Shown here: in pieces, positions 31,427 to 39,956 of the stretch
How the letters are laid out: every line of letters starts with the position of its first letter
How positions within the stretch are numbered: position 1 is the stretch's first letter
Assembly (NCBI RefSeq): GCF_000142905.1
Contig: NW_013657679.1
Coordinates: 330,505-394,504 of the forward strand
Source: Thecamonas trahens ATCC 50062
Taxonomy: Eukaryota > Apusozoa > Apusomonadida > Apusomonadidae
Direction: 5' to 3'
Length of the DNA: 64,000 nucleotides
Made by a program: the position numbers and the translations under genes
The notes under the pieces: model-generated
What the model was told of the DNA's origin: nothing
The model's input: the letters and a program-made list of their open reading frames with translations, nothing else
Database searches by the model: none

Positions 31427-33467
31427 CGTCCTCCTGCACATCGACTTCCACTTCGGTGGCCTCGACTCCAGCCTCGGCGCTGATGGTCTCCGAAAGGCCT
31501 GCAGGCTCGAGCAGAACGGCTTCGACTTCGGCTTCGACATCGGCTTCGGCCGCCTCGTCGATTGTGCCGTCGGGTGCGTAATCTTCAGCCTCGGACTCTG
31601 TAGCCGCATCTTGAACAGTACCGGATGCGGCGGCCTCCATAGCCTCCGCATCAGCGGTGGGAGTGTTGGTGTTGGCCTCGGGTGCGTCGGCTGAAGCGGA
31701 GGGCTCGACCTCGTCGGCGACAACACCGGCGGCGTCGAGCGCAGCCTCAGCCTCGGCCTCAGCCTCAACCTCAGTCTCAGCCTCAGCCTCAGCCTCAGGT
31801 GCGACCTCGGCCTCAGCCTCAACCTCAGCCTCAGCCTCAGCCTCAGCCTCAGGTGCGGCCTCGGCCTCAGCCTCAACCTCAGCCTCAACCTCGGCCTCAG
31901 CCTCAACCTCAGCCTCAAACTCGGCCTCGGCCTCAGCCTCAACCTCAACCTCAGCCTCAGCCTCAGCCTCAACCTCAGCCTCAGCCTCAACCTCAGCCTC
32001 AGCCTCAACCTCAGCCTCAACCTCAGCCTCAGCCTCAACCTCAGCCTCAACCTCAGCCTCAGCCTCAGCCTCAACCTCAGCCTCGGCCTCAGCCTCAGCC
32101 TCAGCCTCAGCCTCGGCCTCAGCCTCAGCCTCAACCTCAGTCTCGGCCTCAACCGCTCCCTCGCCCTCAACAGCTTCCTCGGCCTCACCCTCATCCACTT
32201 CGCCGACTGAAGCCGCCGTGGTGGTGGTGGTCGTCGTCGTCGTCGTCGTCGTTGTCGCCACACCGTCACTAAACTCAAGAACCGCAGGCTGCAGATCGCC
32301 GTCATTGTCCGAGCCACTGCCGTCGCCGCCATGCGCCTCCGCCGCTGATGACGACGGCGACACCCGTGTGGCCTCGATCAGCCGCCGAATATGCATCTCC
32401 TCAATTTCCTCAGGCGTCATCTGGGTCTCCAGCAGCTGGCTCGACGGCGGCGCCGAGGCGTCAGCGCCTCCGGACCCGGCGCCGCCCTCCTCGGCAGCCT
32501 CCTGCTCTGCCAGCGAGAGCCGAATTGCTTCCATGATCATGAGCTCCTCGAGATCGACCCCGCGCTCGTGGCGCAACCGCTGCCAGTCGACCATCGCTCC
32601 GGGCGAGTTGGCGTCGACCAGCGACGAGACCCGCTCGCCGGCGTATGACCGCGTCGGCGCTGACGACGGCATGAACCCGGGTGGCGGCCCGTTGGCCGGC
32701 GTCGACGGCGCCCGCGACCGCTGACCGTTGCCGCGCCGCCGGCTCCGCGACCGCGACTCGCCGCGAGACTCGGTCCGCGATCGCGACCGCGACGATGATG
32801 ACGACATCACCGGCGGCCGGTAATCCTCCGGCCGCAGCGTCGGCAGCGGCGCAAGCGACTCGGGTGAGCCAGCTACGTTGCTGTCCCCGCCGTCGGGCCC
32901 GCCGCTTCCGTGCTTGCCCGGCGGCATCGACAGCCGCCGCTTCCGCCGCTCTTCATCCTCCTTGGCTTGGTTGATCCGCGCCTGGAGCTGCAGCTCTTCG
33001 ACCCGGGCCTCCTCGGCTGCCTCGTCTGCGAGCTCCTTGGCTGTCTTGGGCCCGCGAAACTCGACAGAAAACCCGCCGCGCATGCAGAACGGGCATCGCG
33101 CGCCCGGAACCGGCGGGGCGAGAAAGACGAAGCATTCGGAACAGAGTGGCTTGCCGCAGCACGTGGCCCGGTTGAGCCCGCCTGGGTAGTAGAGGAAGCA
33201 GATGGGACACTCTTCCAAGCCAGGCGCCTCGTCATCAGCACCGACATGAAACGGTGCCAGGAGCTTGCCGTTGACCATTCGCTTCAGCTTTTTCCTTTCC
33301 CATGAGCATGGCTCGGTGTAGAGCTTGCCGTGTGGGTAGAGCAAGTCCGACGGAAGCGACTTGCCGCCGCGTGACCGACTCCGCCCTCGCCCTCCCTCGC
33401 GATTGCCGCACTTGTTGGCTCCGGGGTTCTCCTCCGGTGGGCTCTTTCGGCTCAGCGCCTTACCCAT
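31410..33467 (-). CDS. Sip5-like RING-type zinc protein with a giant Glu-Ala tail
   Basis: 685 residues from the ATG at 33467. Residues about 85-130 hold a compact zinc module, with Cys at 87, 90, 103, 104, 109, 112, 125 and 128, inside ECPICFLYYPGGLNRATCC and CPFC. This is the diagnostic arrangement of yeast Sip5, which binds the Snf1 kinase and Glc7 phosphatase, and of related plant RING proteins. A charged helix follows (KTAKELADEAAEEARVEEL). A helix with EEIEEMHIRRLIEATR lies near residue 365. The last 260 residues are a Thr run of about 13 and then hundreds of Glu/Ala/Val residues in the EAEAEVEAEAE pattern, which should be disordered or a single highly charged helix. Ubiquitin-ligase activity is possible but not shown by the sequence. 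Confidence 0.8.
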   Translation of the reverse strand: MGKALSRKSPPEENPGANKCGNREGGRGRSRSRGGKSLPSDLLYPHGKLYTEPCSWERKKLKRMVNGKLLAPFHVGADDEAPGLEECPICFLYYPGGLNRATCCGKPLCSECFVFLAPPVPGARCPFCMRGGFSVEFRGPKTAKELADEAAEEARVEELQLQARINQAKEDEERRKRRLSMPPGKHGSGGPDGGDSNVAGSPESLAPLPTLRPEDYRPPVMSSSSSRSRSRTESRGESRSRSRRRGNGQRSRAPSTPANGPPPGFMPSSAPTRSYAGERVSSLVDANSPGAMVDWQRLRHERGVDLEELMIMEAIRLSLAEQEAAEEGGAGSGGADASAPPSSQLLETQMTPEEIEEMHIRRLIEATRVSPSSSAAEAHGGDGSGSDNDGDLQPAVLEFSDGVATTTTTTTTTTTTTAASVGEVDEGEAEEAVEGEGAVEAETEVEAEAEAEAEAEAEAEAEAEVEAEAEAEVEAEVEAEAEVEAEVEAEAEVEAEAEVEAEAEAEVEVEAEAEAEFEAEVEAEAEVEAEVEAEAEAAPEAEAEAEAEVEAEAEVAPEAEAEAETEVEAEAEAEAALDAAGVVADEVEPSASADAPEANTNTPTADAEAMEAAASGTVQDAATESEAEDYAPDGTIDEAAEADVEAEVEAVLLEPAGLSETISAEAGVEATEVEVDVQEDVMEEE
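31738..32165. repeat. CCTCAG/CCTCGG-type coding repeat (Glu-Ala)n
   Basis: About 430 bases of imperfect hexamers (CCTCAG, CCTCGG, CCTCAA on the plus strand) encode alternating Glu and Ala or Val on the minus strand. It is followed at about 32217-32262 by GTGGTG/GTCGTC triplets encoding a Thr run. Both lie inside the Sip5-like coding sequence. Confidence 0.95.
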
Positions 33468-34054
33468 GCTCTTCTGTAATCCACACGCTCTCTAGCCTTG
33501 CTACTTGTCGGCTCCTCCCCTTTGCCTGTGCCCCCCGTCCGTGCTGCGTCGAATGTGTCCCACTCCACCCCGCCCGCGTCTGCCATGATTGTTCGGGGCG
33601 CGTCGAACGCGTCGCGTCGAGCCATGATTGGTGTGGTGGGGTGGGGGGGGGGGGGTGGGAAAAAGGAACAGTCACCACCACACCACCACACACTCCGCAC
33701 AACGACGAATCACCGGGACAGCAACCAACTCGACAATCTTTGCCACTACGCTCCACAAATCCACTACCCAGACACCATACACGCCTACGCAGCTACACAC
33801 CTACAACATACACACCGCACTTGATGTGCTGCTCTTCCAGTCATTCACATGCTTCCAATAGATCAGCTGTGCATGCATGGCCACCATAATGAGCTTTCGC
33901 TGTAACCATTTTTATTCTTTCACCCCCACCCACCAACCCACTCCCCACACCGACCCCGCACCACCTCTTCCCTACTTCGTTCATACTGTCACCTGCCCAC
34001 AGCCACAGCCAACAACTACTCCCGCGAACACACACGTCTCACACACTTAACATC
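33468..34054. other. Divergent spacer between Sip5-like gene and nicotinamidase
   Basis: 587 bases with no supported gene. It contains a 13-base G run (33643-33655), a CACCACACC-rich stretch near 33670-33700, and a palindromic patch of GTCGAACGCGTCGCGTCGAG type at about 33603-33622. A T-rich segment (about 33907-33920) and a C-rich segment (33920-33970) precede the nicotinamidase ATG. Likely holds both promoters. Confidence 0.5.
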
Positions 34055-34776
34055 ATGTCCGAGGCACCTATCCGCCGAGCCCTCTTGGTGGTCGACGTCC
34101 AATACGACTTTATGGACGGTGGGTCGCTGGTACGCCTCATGTCGTCATCACCTTCCATTGGCATCACTTTCCGCATCACTCACAAGCTCGTCCCGTGCGA
34201 GATTGCCGGCAGGCTGTGCCTGGAGGACAAGACGTTGTGCCGGTGATCAATAAGGTTCGTAAGAGCCATGCCTTTGATCTTGTTGTCTTTACCCAGGACT
34301 GGCATCCGCCGAACCATGTCTCGTTCGCCTCCAACAACGATGGCGCAGAGCTCTTCTCTACTCGCTCTATCAATGGCCAGAACCAGGTCATGTGGCCCGA
34401 TCACTGTGTCCAGGGCTCGGACGGCGCTCGCCTCCATGCCGATCTCGTCCGCTCCGATCTCGATCCGGTCGTCCAGAAGGGAACACACGTCGAGCACGAC
34501 TCGTACTCGGGTTTCCAGGACAACGATCGCGTCAACAAGACTGAACTCGAGGCTGTTCTCAAGGCCGCCAACATCACCCATCTCTACATATGCGGCCTCG
34601 CTACCGACTACTGTGTTTCGTTCACTGTCATCGACGCCGTCGACTCGGGCTTTGCTGTCACCGTCCTCGACGACGCCTGCCGTGGCATCGATCCAGCCGG
34701 CTGCGATAAGGCCAAGGCGGCTTGGGCAGAAAAGGGTGTTACTCTGCTGGCGTCGGACGAGCTCGATGATTTCTGA
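34055..34776 (+). CDS. PNC1: Nicotinamidase (isochorismatase-fold amidohydrolase)
   Basis: Exons 34055-34129 and 34213-34776 give 212 residues. Splicing joins FMDGGSL to AVPGGQDVVPVINKV, the invariant nicotinamidase N-terminal loop. Catalytic residues are all present: Asp14 (VVDVQYDF), Lys114 (VVQKGTH) and Cys159 (GLATDYCV); the metal site is Asp54, His56 and His60 (TQDWHPPNHVSF). The enzyme deamidates nicotinamide to nicotinate for NAD+ salvage and relieves sirtuin inhibition by nicotinamide. Length matches yeast Pnc1 (about 216). The stop is 19 bases from the stop of the convergent coiled-coil gene. Confidence 0.95.
34130..34212 (+). other. Spliceosomal intron, 83 bp
   Basis: GTACGC donor and CCGGCAG acceptor, phase 0. 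It interrupts the conserved GGSL-AVPGG loop of nicotinamidase, so the boundaries are well constrained by protein conservation. Confidence 0.93.
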
Positions 34777-34795
34777 TTCTCGCTGTGTGACTCTC

Positions 34796-35596
34796 TCATC
34801 CGGTAAACGCCTCCAGCTCGGCGCACTCGGCTTCCAGCTCGCTGTTGTGCTTCTCCAGCTCGGCCAGCTCGGCCTCGACACCCGTAACCTGCCGCTCGAG
34901 CGCCCCAAGTGTCACCCGATCTGCATCCGCCACCACCATCCGCGAGTCAAACTCCCGCTGCTTGCACGCCGCCAGCTTCTCCTCCATCGCCTTCACGGCA
35001 GCCTCGGCAGCCTCGCACGCCCGCAGCGCCCGGGTCAGGCACGCCCTCTCGCGCTTAACCGCGATTGTCGCCTGCTGCAGCGCGGCTTCTGCCTTCTCAG
35101 CTCCAGCTAGTGCCTCTGCAACCAGATCCAGCTGCGGAAGCTTGGCCACCCGAGACGCGCACGCCCTCTTGTGTTGCTCGATCTGATCCTTGATCCATGT
35201 CTCTTTGCCACACCACCCCGCACGCTCAGCTTCAAGTTTGACGGCTTTTTCCTGGATGCGTGATCCCCTTTTGGCAACTGCCACCAGCCGCTGGGCATCA
35301 ACTGCGGCTGCGCACCGTGCGCTCCACTCGTCAGCACGGGCAGTAAAGACACGGGCGAGCACATGGTTGATTTGCTGCCCGATTCTGCACGTCTGGGCGT
35401 ACTCCACCGCTACCCGATCGCGCGTTGCTGCGCCGGCAGCCTTGATCGCGATCAACCGCTCGCGTTCGGCTGCCGCAAACGCCGCCGCCTTCTCGGCGTT
35501 CGCCACCACTGAGAAGCTAGCAGGTGTAGCAATCGCATCACTCGGCAGGGATGCGTTTGGAGACGTCAGCGTAGTGGTATGGCGGGGATCATCCAT
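34796..35596 (-). CDS. Small Ala/Glu-rich coiled-coil protein, function unknown
   Basis: 266 residues from the ATG at 35596 (MDDPRHTTTLTSPNASLPS). After a 30-residue Ser/Thr/Pro head the protein is helical throughout, with a Cys-containing middle (GWCGKETWIKDQIEQHK) and a C-terminal coiled coil (TLGALERQVTGVEAELAELEKHNSELEAE). No domain is recognised. The same frame stays open for about 300 bases upstream and encodes a strongly hydrophobic stretch, but without an ATG, so the true N-terminus is uncertain (see findings). Confidence 0.6.
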   Translation of the reverse strand: MDDPRHTTTLTSPNASLPSDAIATPASFSVVANAEKAAAFAAAERERLIAIKAAGAATRDRVAVEYAQTCRIGQQINHVLARVFTARADEWSARCAAAVDAQRLVAVAKRGSRIQEKAVKLEAERAGWCGKETWIKDQIEQHKRACASRVAKLPQLDLVAEALAGAEKAEAALQQATIAVKRERACLTRALRACEAAEAAVKAMEEKLAACKQREFDSRMVVADADRVTLGALERQVTGVEAELAELEKHNSELEAECAELEAFTG

Positions 35597-36002
35597 GTTG
35601 CGTGTATGTGATTGCGGCCAAAGCGTTGTGTGTGCTGGAGTCGCGTGCCTGCCACTTTGGGCGGTTGGCCGGTTTGGCAGGTGGTGGTCATGCCTGGTGT
35701 TGTTCCAGACTAGCTGCCCTACTCCCTCGCTGGCGGCCACTGGATCGGGATCGGCATTGGCGTCGAGTTTAAAGTCGGGCGCCTTGGCTCTGTACGCCAG
35801 GTTGAAACCGCCTGTGTTGCGGTGACCAATGGCAAAGATTATGACGAAGGCGATGGCGATACCCACTACCACAATACCTGTGATGAAGATGGCGCTGATC
35901 CGATAGCGCCTGCAGACTTGTCTTTATCGGCTATCTGATGTGCTGCCTCTCGGCATTGCCCGGCAGTACCGACAGACGAGGCTGTTCCCCCCCCCCATTG
36001 CA
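35597..36002. other. Spacer upstream of the PDI gene with a membrane-helix-like open frame on the minus strand
   Basis: 406 bases. On the minus strand, bases about 35910-35620 read as RRYRISAIFITGIVVVGIAI and further hydrophobic residues, then AYRAKAPDFKLDANADPD, continuous in frame with the coiled-coil gene. There is no ATG, and a TAA lies just upstream. A 10-base C run sits at 35987-35996, seven bases before the PDI ATG. Confidence 0.45.
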
Positions 36003-38333
36003 ATGCAGGTCCAAACTGTGGTCTTTGTGGTTGCTACTGTGGTAGCGGTGCTCAGCAGCACTGTTGCCGGAGCGTCTATCTTTCCTCAAGACGGCCCTGT
36101 CCGTGTCCTTACCTCTGCCAAGGAGGTTGACAATTTTGTGAGCACCGTGCCTGCTGCTATGGTCATGATCTATGCGCCCTGGTGCTCGCACTGTACTGCC
36201 TTCAAACCGGCCTTTATCCAAGCTGCTGGTGATGTGGCTGATGCTGGTCTTGGTGCCTTTGCCGCAGTCAACGGTGATGAACATCGGGATGTCATTGCTG
36301 CCTACTCGATCAAGTCCTTCCCCACCGTCCTTTACTTTGCTGATGGCGAGCTGAAGTGGCCTTACTCTGGCCCGCGCTCGGCTGCTGGTCTACTGGCGTA
36401 CATGGAGAACCCTGTGGCTCCGCCGCCGCCGCCGCAGCCGACTCCACTGACCGCGGATGGCAACGGCGATGTCGTCATCCTCGCCACCTCAAACTACTCC
36501 TCCGTCCTCCTTTCCTCGCCCTCGACCTTTGTCATGCTCTACTCGCCGTCGTGCGGCCACTGCAAGAACACCATCCCGCACTTTATGGACGCTGCTTCTG
36601 CTGCTCTGGACGATGACAGCCTCCCGCTCTTTGCCGCTGTCGACCTCTCGCTTCCCGAGAATGGCGCCATCGGCAAGATGCTCGACGTGGCCGCCTTTCC
36701 CACTTTTGTCCTCTTTGACGGCAACATCGAGCGTTTTCGCTACAAGGGTGCTCGGACCAAGGCTGCCTTCCTTGAGTGGGTCGCCGATCCGCAGGCCCCA
36801 CCGCCGCCGCCGCCGCCGCCTGCCCGTGCTCCGTTCACAGAAGATGGCGATGGTGACGTCGCCATGCTCTCGCCCGAGACCTTTGACGACCATCTCGATG
36901 GCTTTGATGGCACGCTGGTCATGTTCTTTGCTCCGTGGTGTGGCCACTGCAAGGCGATGAAGGAGCCGTACAAGGCTGCGGCTGCCACCGTCAAGGCCGA
37001 GGGCCTCGGCTCGCTGGCCGCCGTCGACTGCACCGTCGACAACAGTCTTTGCAACGAGTTCAACATCAAGGGCTACCCGACACTCATCTACTTTGGCGAT
37101 GACGACGAGCAGATTACGTTTGCCGGCGTCCGGTCGGAGGAGGGTCTTGTTGCCTTTATGCGCGACCCCCAGCCGCCGCCGCCACCGCCGCCGCCGCCGA
37201 CCCGCACTCCTTTCACCGAAGATGGCGATGGTGACGTCACCATGCTCACGCCTGAGACCTTTGACGATCACCTCGACGGCTCGGACGGCACGCTCGTCAT
37301 GTTCTACGCACCGTGGTGCGGCCACTGCAAGACGATGAAGGAGCCTTACAAGGCTGCGGCCGCCACCGTCAAGGCTGAGGGCCTCGGCTCGCTGGCTGCC
37401 GTCGACTGCACCATCGATCGTGCTCTCTGTGGCAAGCACGATGTCAAGGGCTACCCGACAGTGGTTTACTTTGGCGCCGACGATGAGCAGATTACGTTTG
37501 CCGGCGTCCGGTCGGAGGAAGGTCTTGTTGCCTTTATGCGCGACCCCCAACCGCCGCCGCCACCGCCGCCGCCGCCGACCCGCACTCCTTTCACCGAAGA
37601 CGGTGACGGCGACGTCACCATGCTCACGCCTGAGACCTTTGACGATCACCTCGACGGCTCGGACGGCACGCTCGTCATGTTCTACGCACCGTGGTGCGGC
37701 CACTGCAAGGCGATGAAGGAGCCTTACAAGGCTGCGGCCGCCACCGTCAAGGCTGAGGGCCTCGGCTCGCTGGCTGCCGTCGACTGCACCATCGATCGTG
37801 CTCTCTGTGGCAAGCACGATGTCAAGGGCTACCCGACAGTGGTTTACTTTGCAGACGGAGAGCAGATGGCGTTCTCGGGTCCGCGGACCGAGGAGGGTCT
37901 TGTTGCCTTTATGCGCGACCCCCAGCCGCCGCCGCCACCGCCGCCGCCGCCGACCCGCACTCCTTTCACCGAGGATGGCGACGGCGAGGTGATCATGCTC
38001 CGTAGCGACACCTTTGCGCCGTTTGTGGACTCAGAGTCCGCCGGCACGCTCGTCATGTTCTACGCACCGTGGTGCGGCCACTGCAAGGCGATGAAGGAGC
38101 CTTACAAGGCTGCGGCCGCCACCGTCAAGGCTGAGGGCCTCGGCTCGCTGGCCGCTGTCGACTGTACTATCGACGGAGATCTGTGCGCCCGTCACAGCGC
38201 TAACGCCTACCCGACCCTCCTGCACTTTACCGACGCCAGCTCGTCGATCAAGTACGAGGCGTCTCGGACCGAGGATGCGCTTCTTGAGTTCATGCGCGAG
38301 CACAGCAGCCCGGTTGATCACGATGAACTGTAA
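36003..38333 (+). CDS. Protein disulfide isomerase with six thioredoxin domains
   Basis: 776 residues. The ATG at 36003 starts a signal peptide (VVFVVATVVAVLSSTVAGA) and the protein ends HDEL, an ER-retention signal, so it acts in the ER lumen on disulfide formation and shuffling. Six thioredoxin domains carry active sites WCSHC (Cys61/Cys64), SCGHC (about 182), then WCGHC four times (about 312, 438, 563, 688). The second has Ser instead of Trp before CGHC. Domains 2-6 are introduced by Pro-rich linkers (eight to nine Pro) followed by an acidic EDGDGDV strand. Domains 4 and 5 are nearly identical even at silent positions. Typical PDIs have two to four such domains, so this is an expanded ERp46/PDI-like member with no recognisable redox-inactive b-type domains. 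Confidence 0.95.
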   Translation: MQVQTVVFVVATVVAVLSSTVAGASIFPQDGPVRVLTSAKEVDNFVSTVPAAMVMIYAPWCSHCTAFKPAFIQAAGDVADAGLGAFAAVNGDEHRDVIAAYSIKSFPTVLYFADGELKWPYSGPRSAAGLLAYMENPVAPPPPPQPTPLTADGNGDVVILATSNYSSVLLSSPSTFVMLYSPSCGHCKNTIPHFMDAASAALDDDSLPLFAAVDLSLPENGAIGKMLDVAAFPTFVLFDGNIERFRYKGARTKAAFLEWVADPQAPPPPPPPPARAPFTEDGDGDVAMLSPETFDDHLDGFDGTLVMFFAPWCGHCKAMKEPYKAAAATVKAEGLGSLAAVDCTVDNSLCNEFNIKGYPTLIYFGDDDEQITFAGVRSEEGLVAFMRDPQPPPPPPPPPTRTPFTEDGDGDVTMLTPETFDDHLDGSDGTLVMFYAPWCGHCKTMKEPYKAAAATVKAEGLGSLAAVDCTIDRALCGKHDVKGYPTVVYFGADDEQITFAGVRSEEGLVAFMRDPQPPPPPPPPPTRTPFTEDGDGDVTMLTPETFDDHLDGSDGTLVMFYAPWCGHCKAMKEPYKAAAATVKAEGLGSLAAVDCTIDRALCGKHDVKGYPTVVYFADGEQMAFSGPRTEEGLVAFMRDPQPPPPPPPPPTRTPFTEDGDGEVIMLRSDTFAPFVDSESAGTLVMFYAPWCGHCKAMKEPYKAAAATVKAEGLGSLAAVDCTIDGDLCARHSANAYPTLLHFTDASSSIKYEASRTEDALLEFMREHSSPVDHDEL
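37163..37915 (+). repeat. Two tandem near-identical thioredoxin-domain units (about 378 bp)
   Basis: Unit 37163-37540 and unit 37541-37915 each hold a polyproline linker and a thioredoxin domain. They differ by only a few substitutions plus one codon, many in the GATGGCGATGGT versus GACGGTGACGGC stretch. A third, more diverged copy follows, and part of the unit recurs upstream from about 36785. This indicates recent in-gene duplication or gene conversion. Confidence 0.9.
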
Positions 38334-38354
38334 ACACTCACAAGGCTTTTGCTT

Positions 38355-39956
38355 TCATGTGAAGGCAGCAGCAAGGCTGTCGATCTCTCGGTTACAGACA
38401 CTCATGTCATGGCGCCAGGGGTGCGCGTCAGCGACAAGCCGCAAGACCTTGGCCACTTGCGGCCGCTGCAGCCGAAGCAAGCTGCAAAGGCGAAGCGCGG
38501 AGACAGCGGCGGCCAGGCCGCGGTCGGAAATATCAGCATTCTGCTCGATGGCGTGGGCAGCAACTCCCTCCAGCGGGACGGCGGCAGCGGCGGCGTCAAG
38601 CTCGGCGACCGCAGTCGCCAGCTCGGACGATACGGCGTCGGCCCGGATGCTGGAGCTGGCGGCAACAGCGGCAACAACGTTCGCCAGACCCGTCAACGCC
38701 GTCTCGAGTTTGGGCCACGACGCAGGGCGGTCAGACGCCCATTCGCGGATGGCGGCGGCGGCGGCAGCGACAGCCGGCAGGACCGGCGCCAGCGCGACCG
38801 ACGCCTCGCTATCCATGTTAAGCCGCTTTTTGACGGTGCGGCCGGTCGGCGTCGCTGGCCAAGACTCCGACCGCGACCGTGACCGGGCCTTGCGGACTGA
38901 CGATAGCGGCGTGGCGTTGGCCTCATTGGCCTCGGATGCCGTCGTCGCGCTGGTCACCTTGTGGGCCACCTCTGTGTCGTGGACCATGACAGTCCCGAGC
39001 TCGACGCGGTCGAACTGGACCCAAAGGCGAGCCTTGGCGCGCGCGAGAACCCGCCCAGAGTGGGCGAGGCCAGACGCTGGGTGCAACGCCCGCACCGATG
39101 CGCCGACGCTGATGGCATCTGGGGCGAGGCGCGCCGCACGCCGCGCAGCTTTGAGCGCTGCCCGCTGGTCACGGACGAACGCGGCCGAAAACCGCCGTGG
39201 CCGCGGCATGAGTGACCTCAAATACCGCCACTCGGGCCGAGTGAGACGGAGCGGCTCGTCTTTGCTCGGCGGGTGGACATTGAGCTCGGCGAGCGCAGCC
39301 TCGAACGGGTTATCGGCGAAAAACGGCTCGTCGACGGCGGCGTACAGAAACTCATAGTTGGTCCAGTTGCGGAGCTTCTTGGATACCGCCAGACTGGCGA
39401 GCATGGTGCTAATCATGGCTGCACACGGTTCGTCCTCGCGATACGTGTCCAGGACGCTCAGCGCGGCCTGGATCTGCTCCGCCCGTCCAAGCTGGGCCTC
39501 CTCCGTCTCGACGGTCAAGCCCTGCGACGACATGTTGACGATGCCGACGTCACCCACAAAGCATGCTGCACTGTGGGTGGCAATCTTTGCGCTGGCGAGA
39601 GCGGCAGCCTGCGGACGTCGACCGGCCATTAGCGACCGCTTGCGCTTGCTTGGACGAAAGTCATCGGTATCAGACTCGGACTCGGAGGCGCGCTTCTTGC
39701 TCGATGGTGGGCTTGACGGCTGCATGCCCTGAACCTCTTCCACCACAGCTAGCAGCATAGCCGACGATGAGAACCGGGCATCCATCTCCAGCACGGGCGC
39801 GTGCCTGGTCAGCATAGCCTTGATGTTGTCCTTTGTATGCCGTGGGAATCGCGTGGCCAGCAACCTCGGATTGGAGACCTTCTCCACCACCACAGCCTCA
39901 TACAACGCCTCGACCTCTGACCTCCGCCATACAGGTCCAGTCTCCTCAACAGACAT
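38355..39956 (-). CDS. LIN9: LIN9/ALY/Mip130, MuvB-DREAM complex subunit
   Basis: 533 residues. A SANT/Myb-like segment opens the protein (VWRRSEVEALYEAVVVEKVS to NIKAMLTRHAPVL, residues 9-56), as in plant ALWAYS EARLY proteins. The DIRP domain begins at NWTNYEFLYAAVDEPFFA (197) and continues through RLTRPEWRYLRSLMPRPRRF. A Tudor-like barrel follows (SVGASVRALHPASG to LWVQFDRVELGTVMV, about 283-326). The C-terminal 190 residues are Ala-rich helices, as in the LIN9 region that contacts LIN52/B-Myb. Animal and plant family members are core MuvB subunits that control cell-cycle genes with E2F/RB or B-Myb. It is convergent with PDI, with a 21-base gap. Confidence 0.93.
   Translation of the reverse strand: MSVEETGPVWRRSEVEALYEAVVVEKVSNPRLLATRFPRHTKDNIKAMLTRHAPVLEMDARFSSSAMLLAVVEEVQGMQPSSPPSSKKRASESESDTDDFRPSKRKRSLMAGRRPQAAALASAKIATHSAACFVGDVGIVNMSSQGLTVETEEAQLGRAEQIQAALSVLDTYREDEPCAAMISTMLASLAVSKKLRNWTNYEFLYAAVDEPFFADNPFEAALAELNVHPPSKDEPLRLTRPEWRYLRSLMPRPRRFSAAFVRDQRAALKAARRAARLAPDAISVGASVRALHPASGLAHSGRVLARAKARLWVQFDRVELGTVMVHDTEVAHKVTSATTASEANEANATPLSSVRKARSRSRSESWPATPTGRTVKKRLNMDSEASVALAPVLPAVAAAAAAIREWASDRPASWPKLETALTGLANVVAAVAASSSIRADAVSSELATAVAELDAAAAAVPLEGVAAHAIEQNADISDRGLAAAVSALRLCSLLRLQRPQVAKVLRLVADAHPWRHDMSVCNREIDSLAAAFT

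Noticed and set aside
36489-37817. 442-codon open frame antisense to the PDI gene
   Set aside because: It mirrors the repeated thioredoxin units and shows no independent conserved domain; GC-rich genes commonly leave an open antisense frame.
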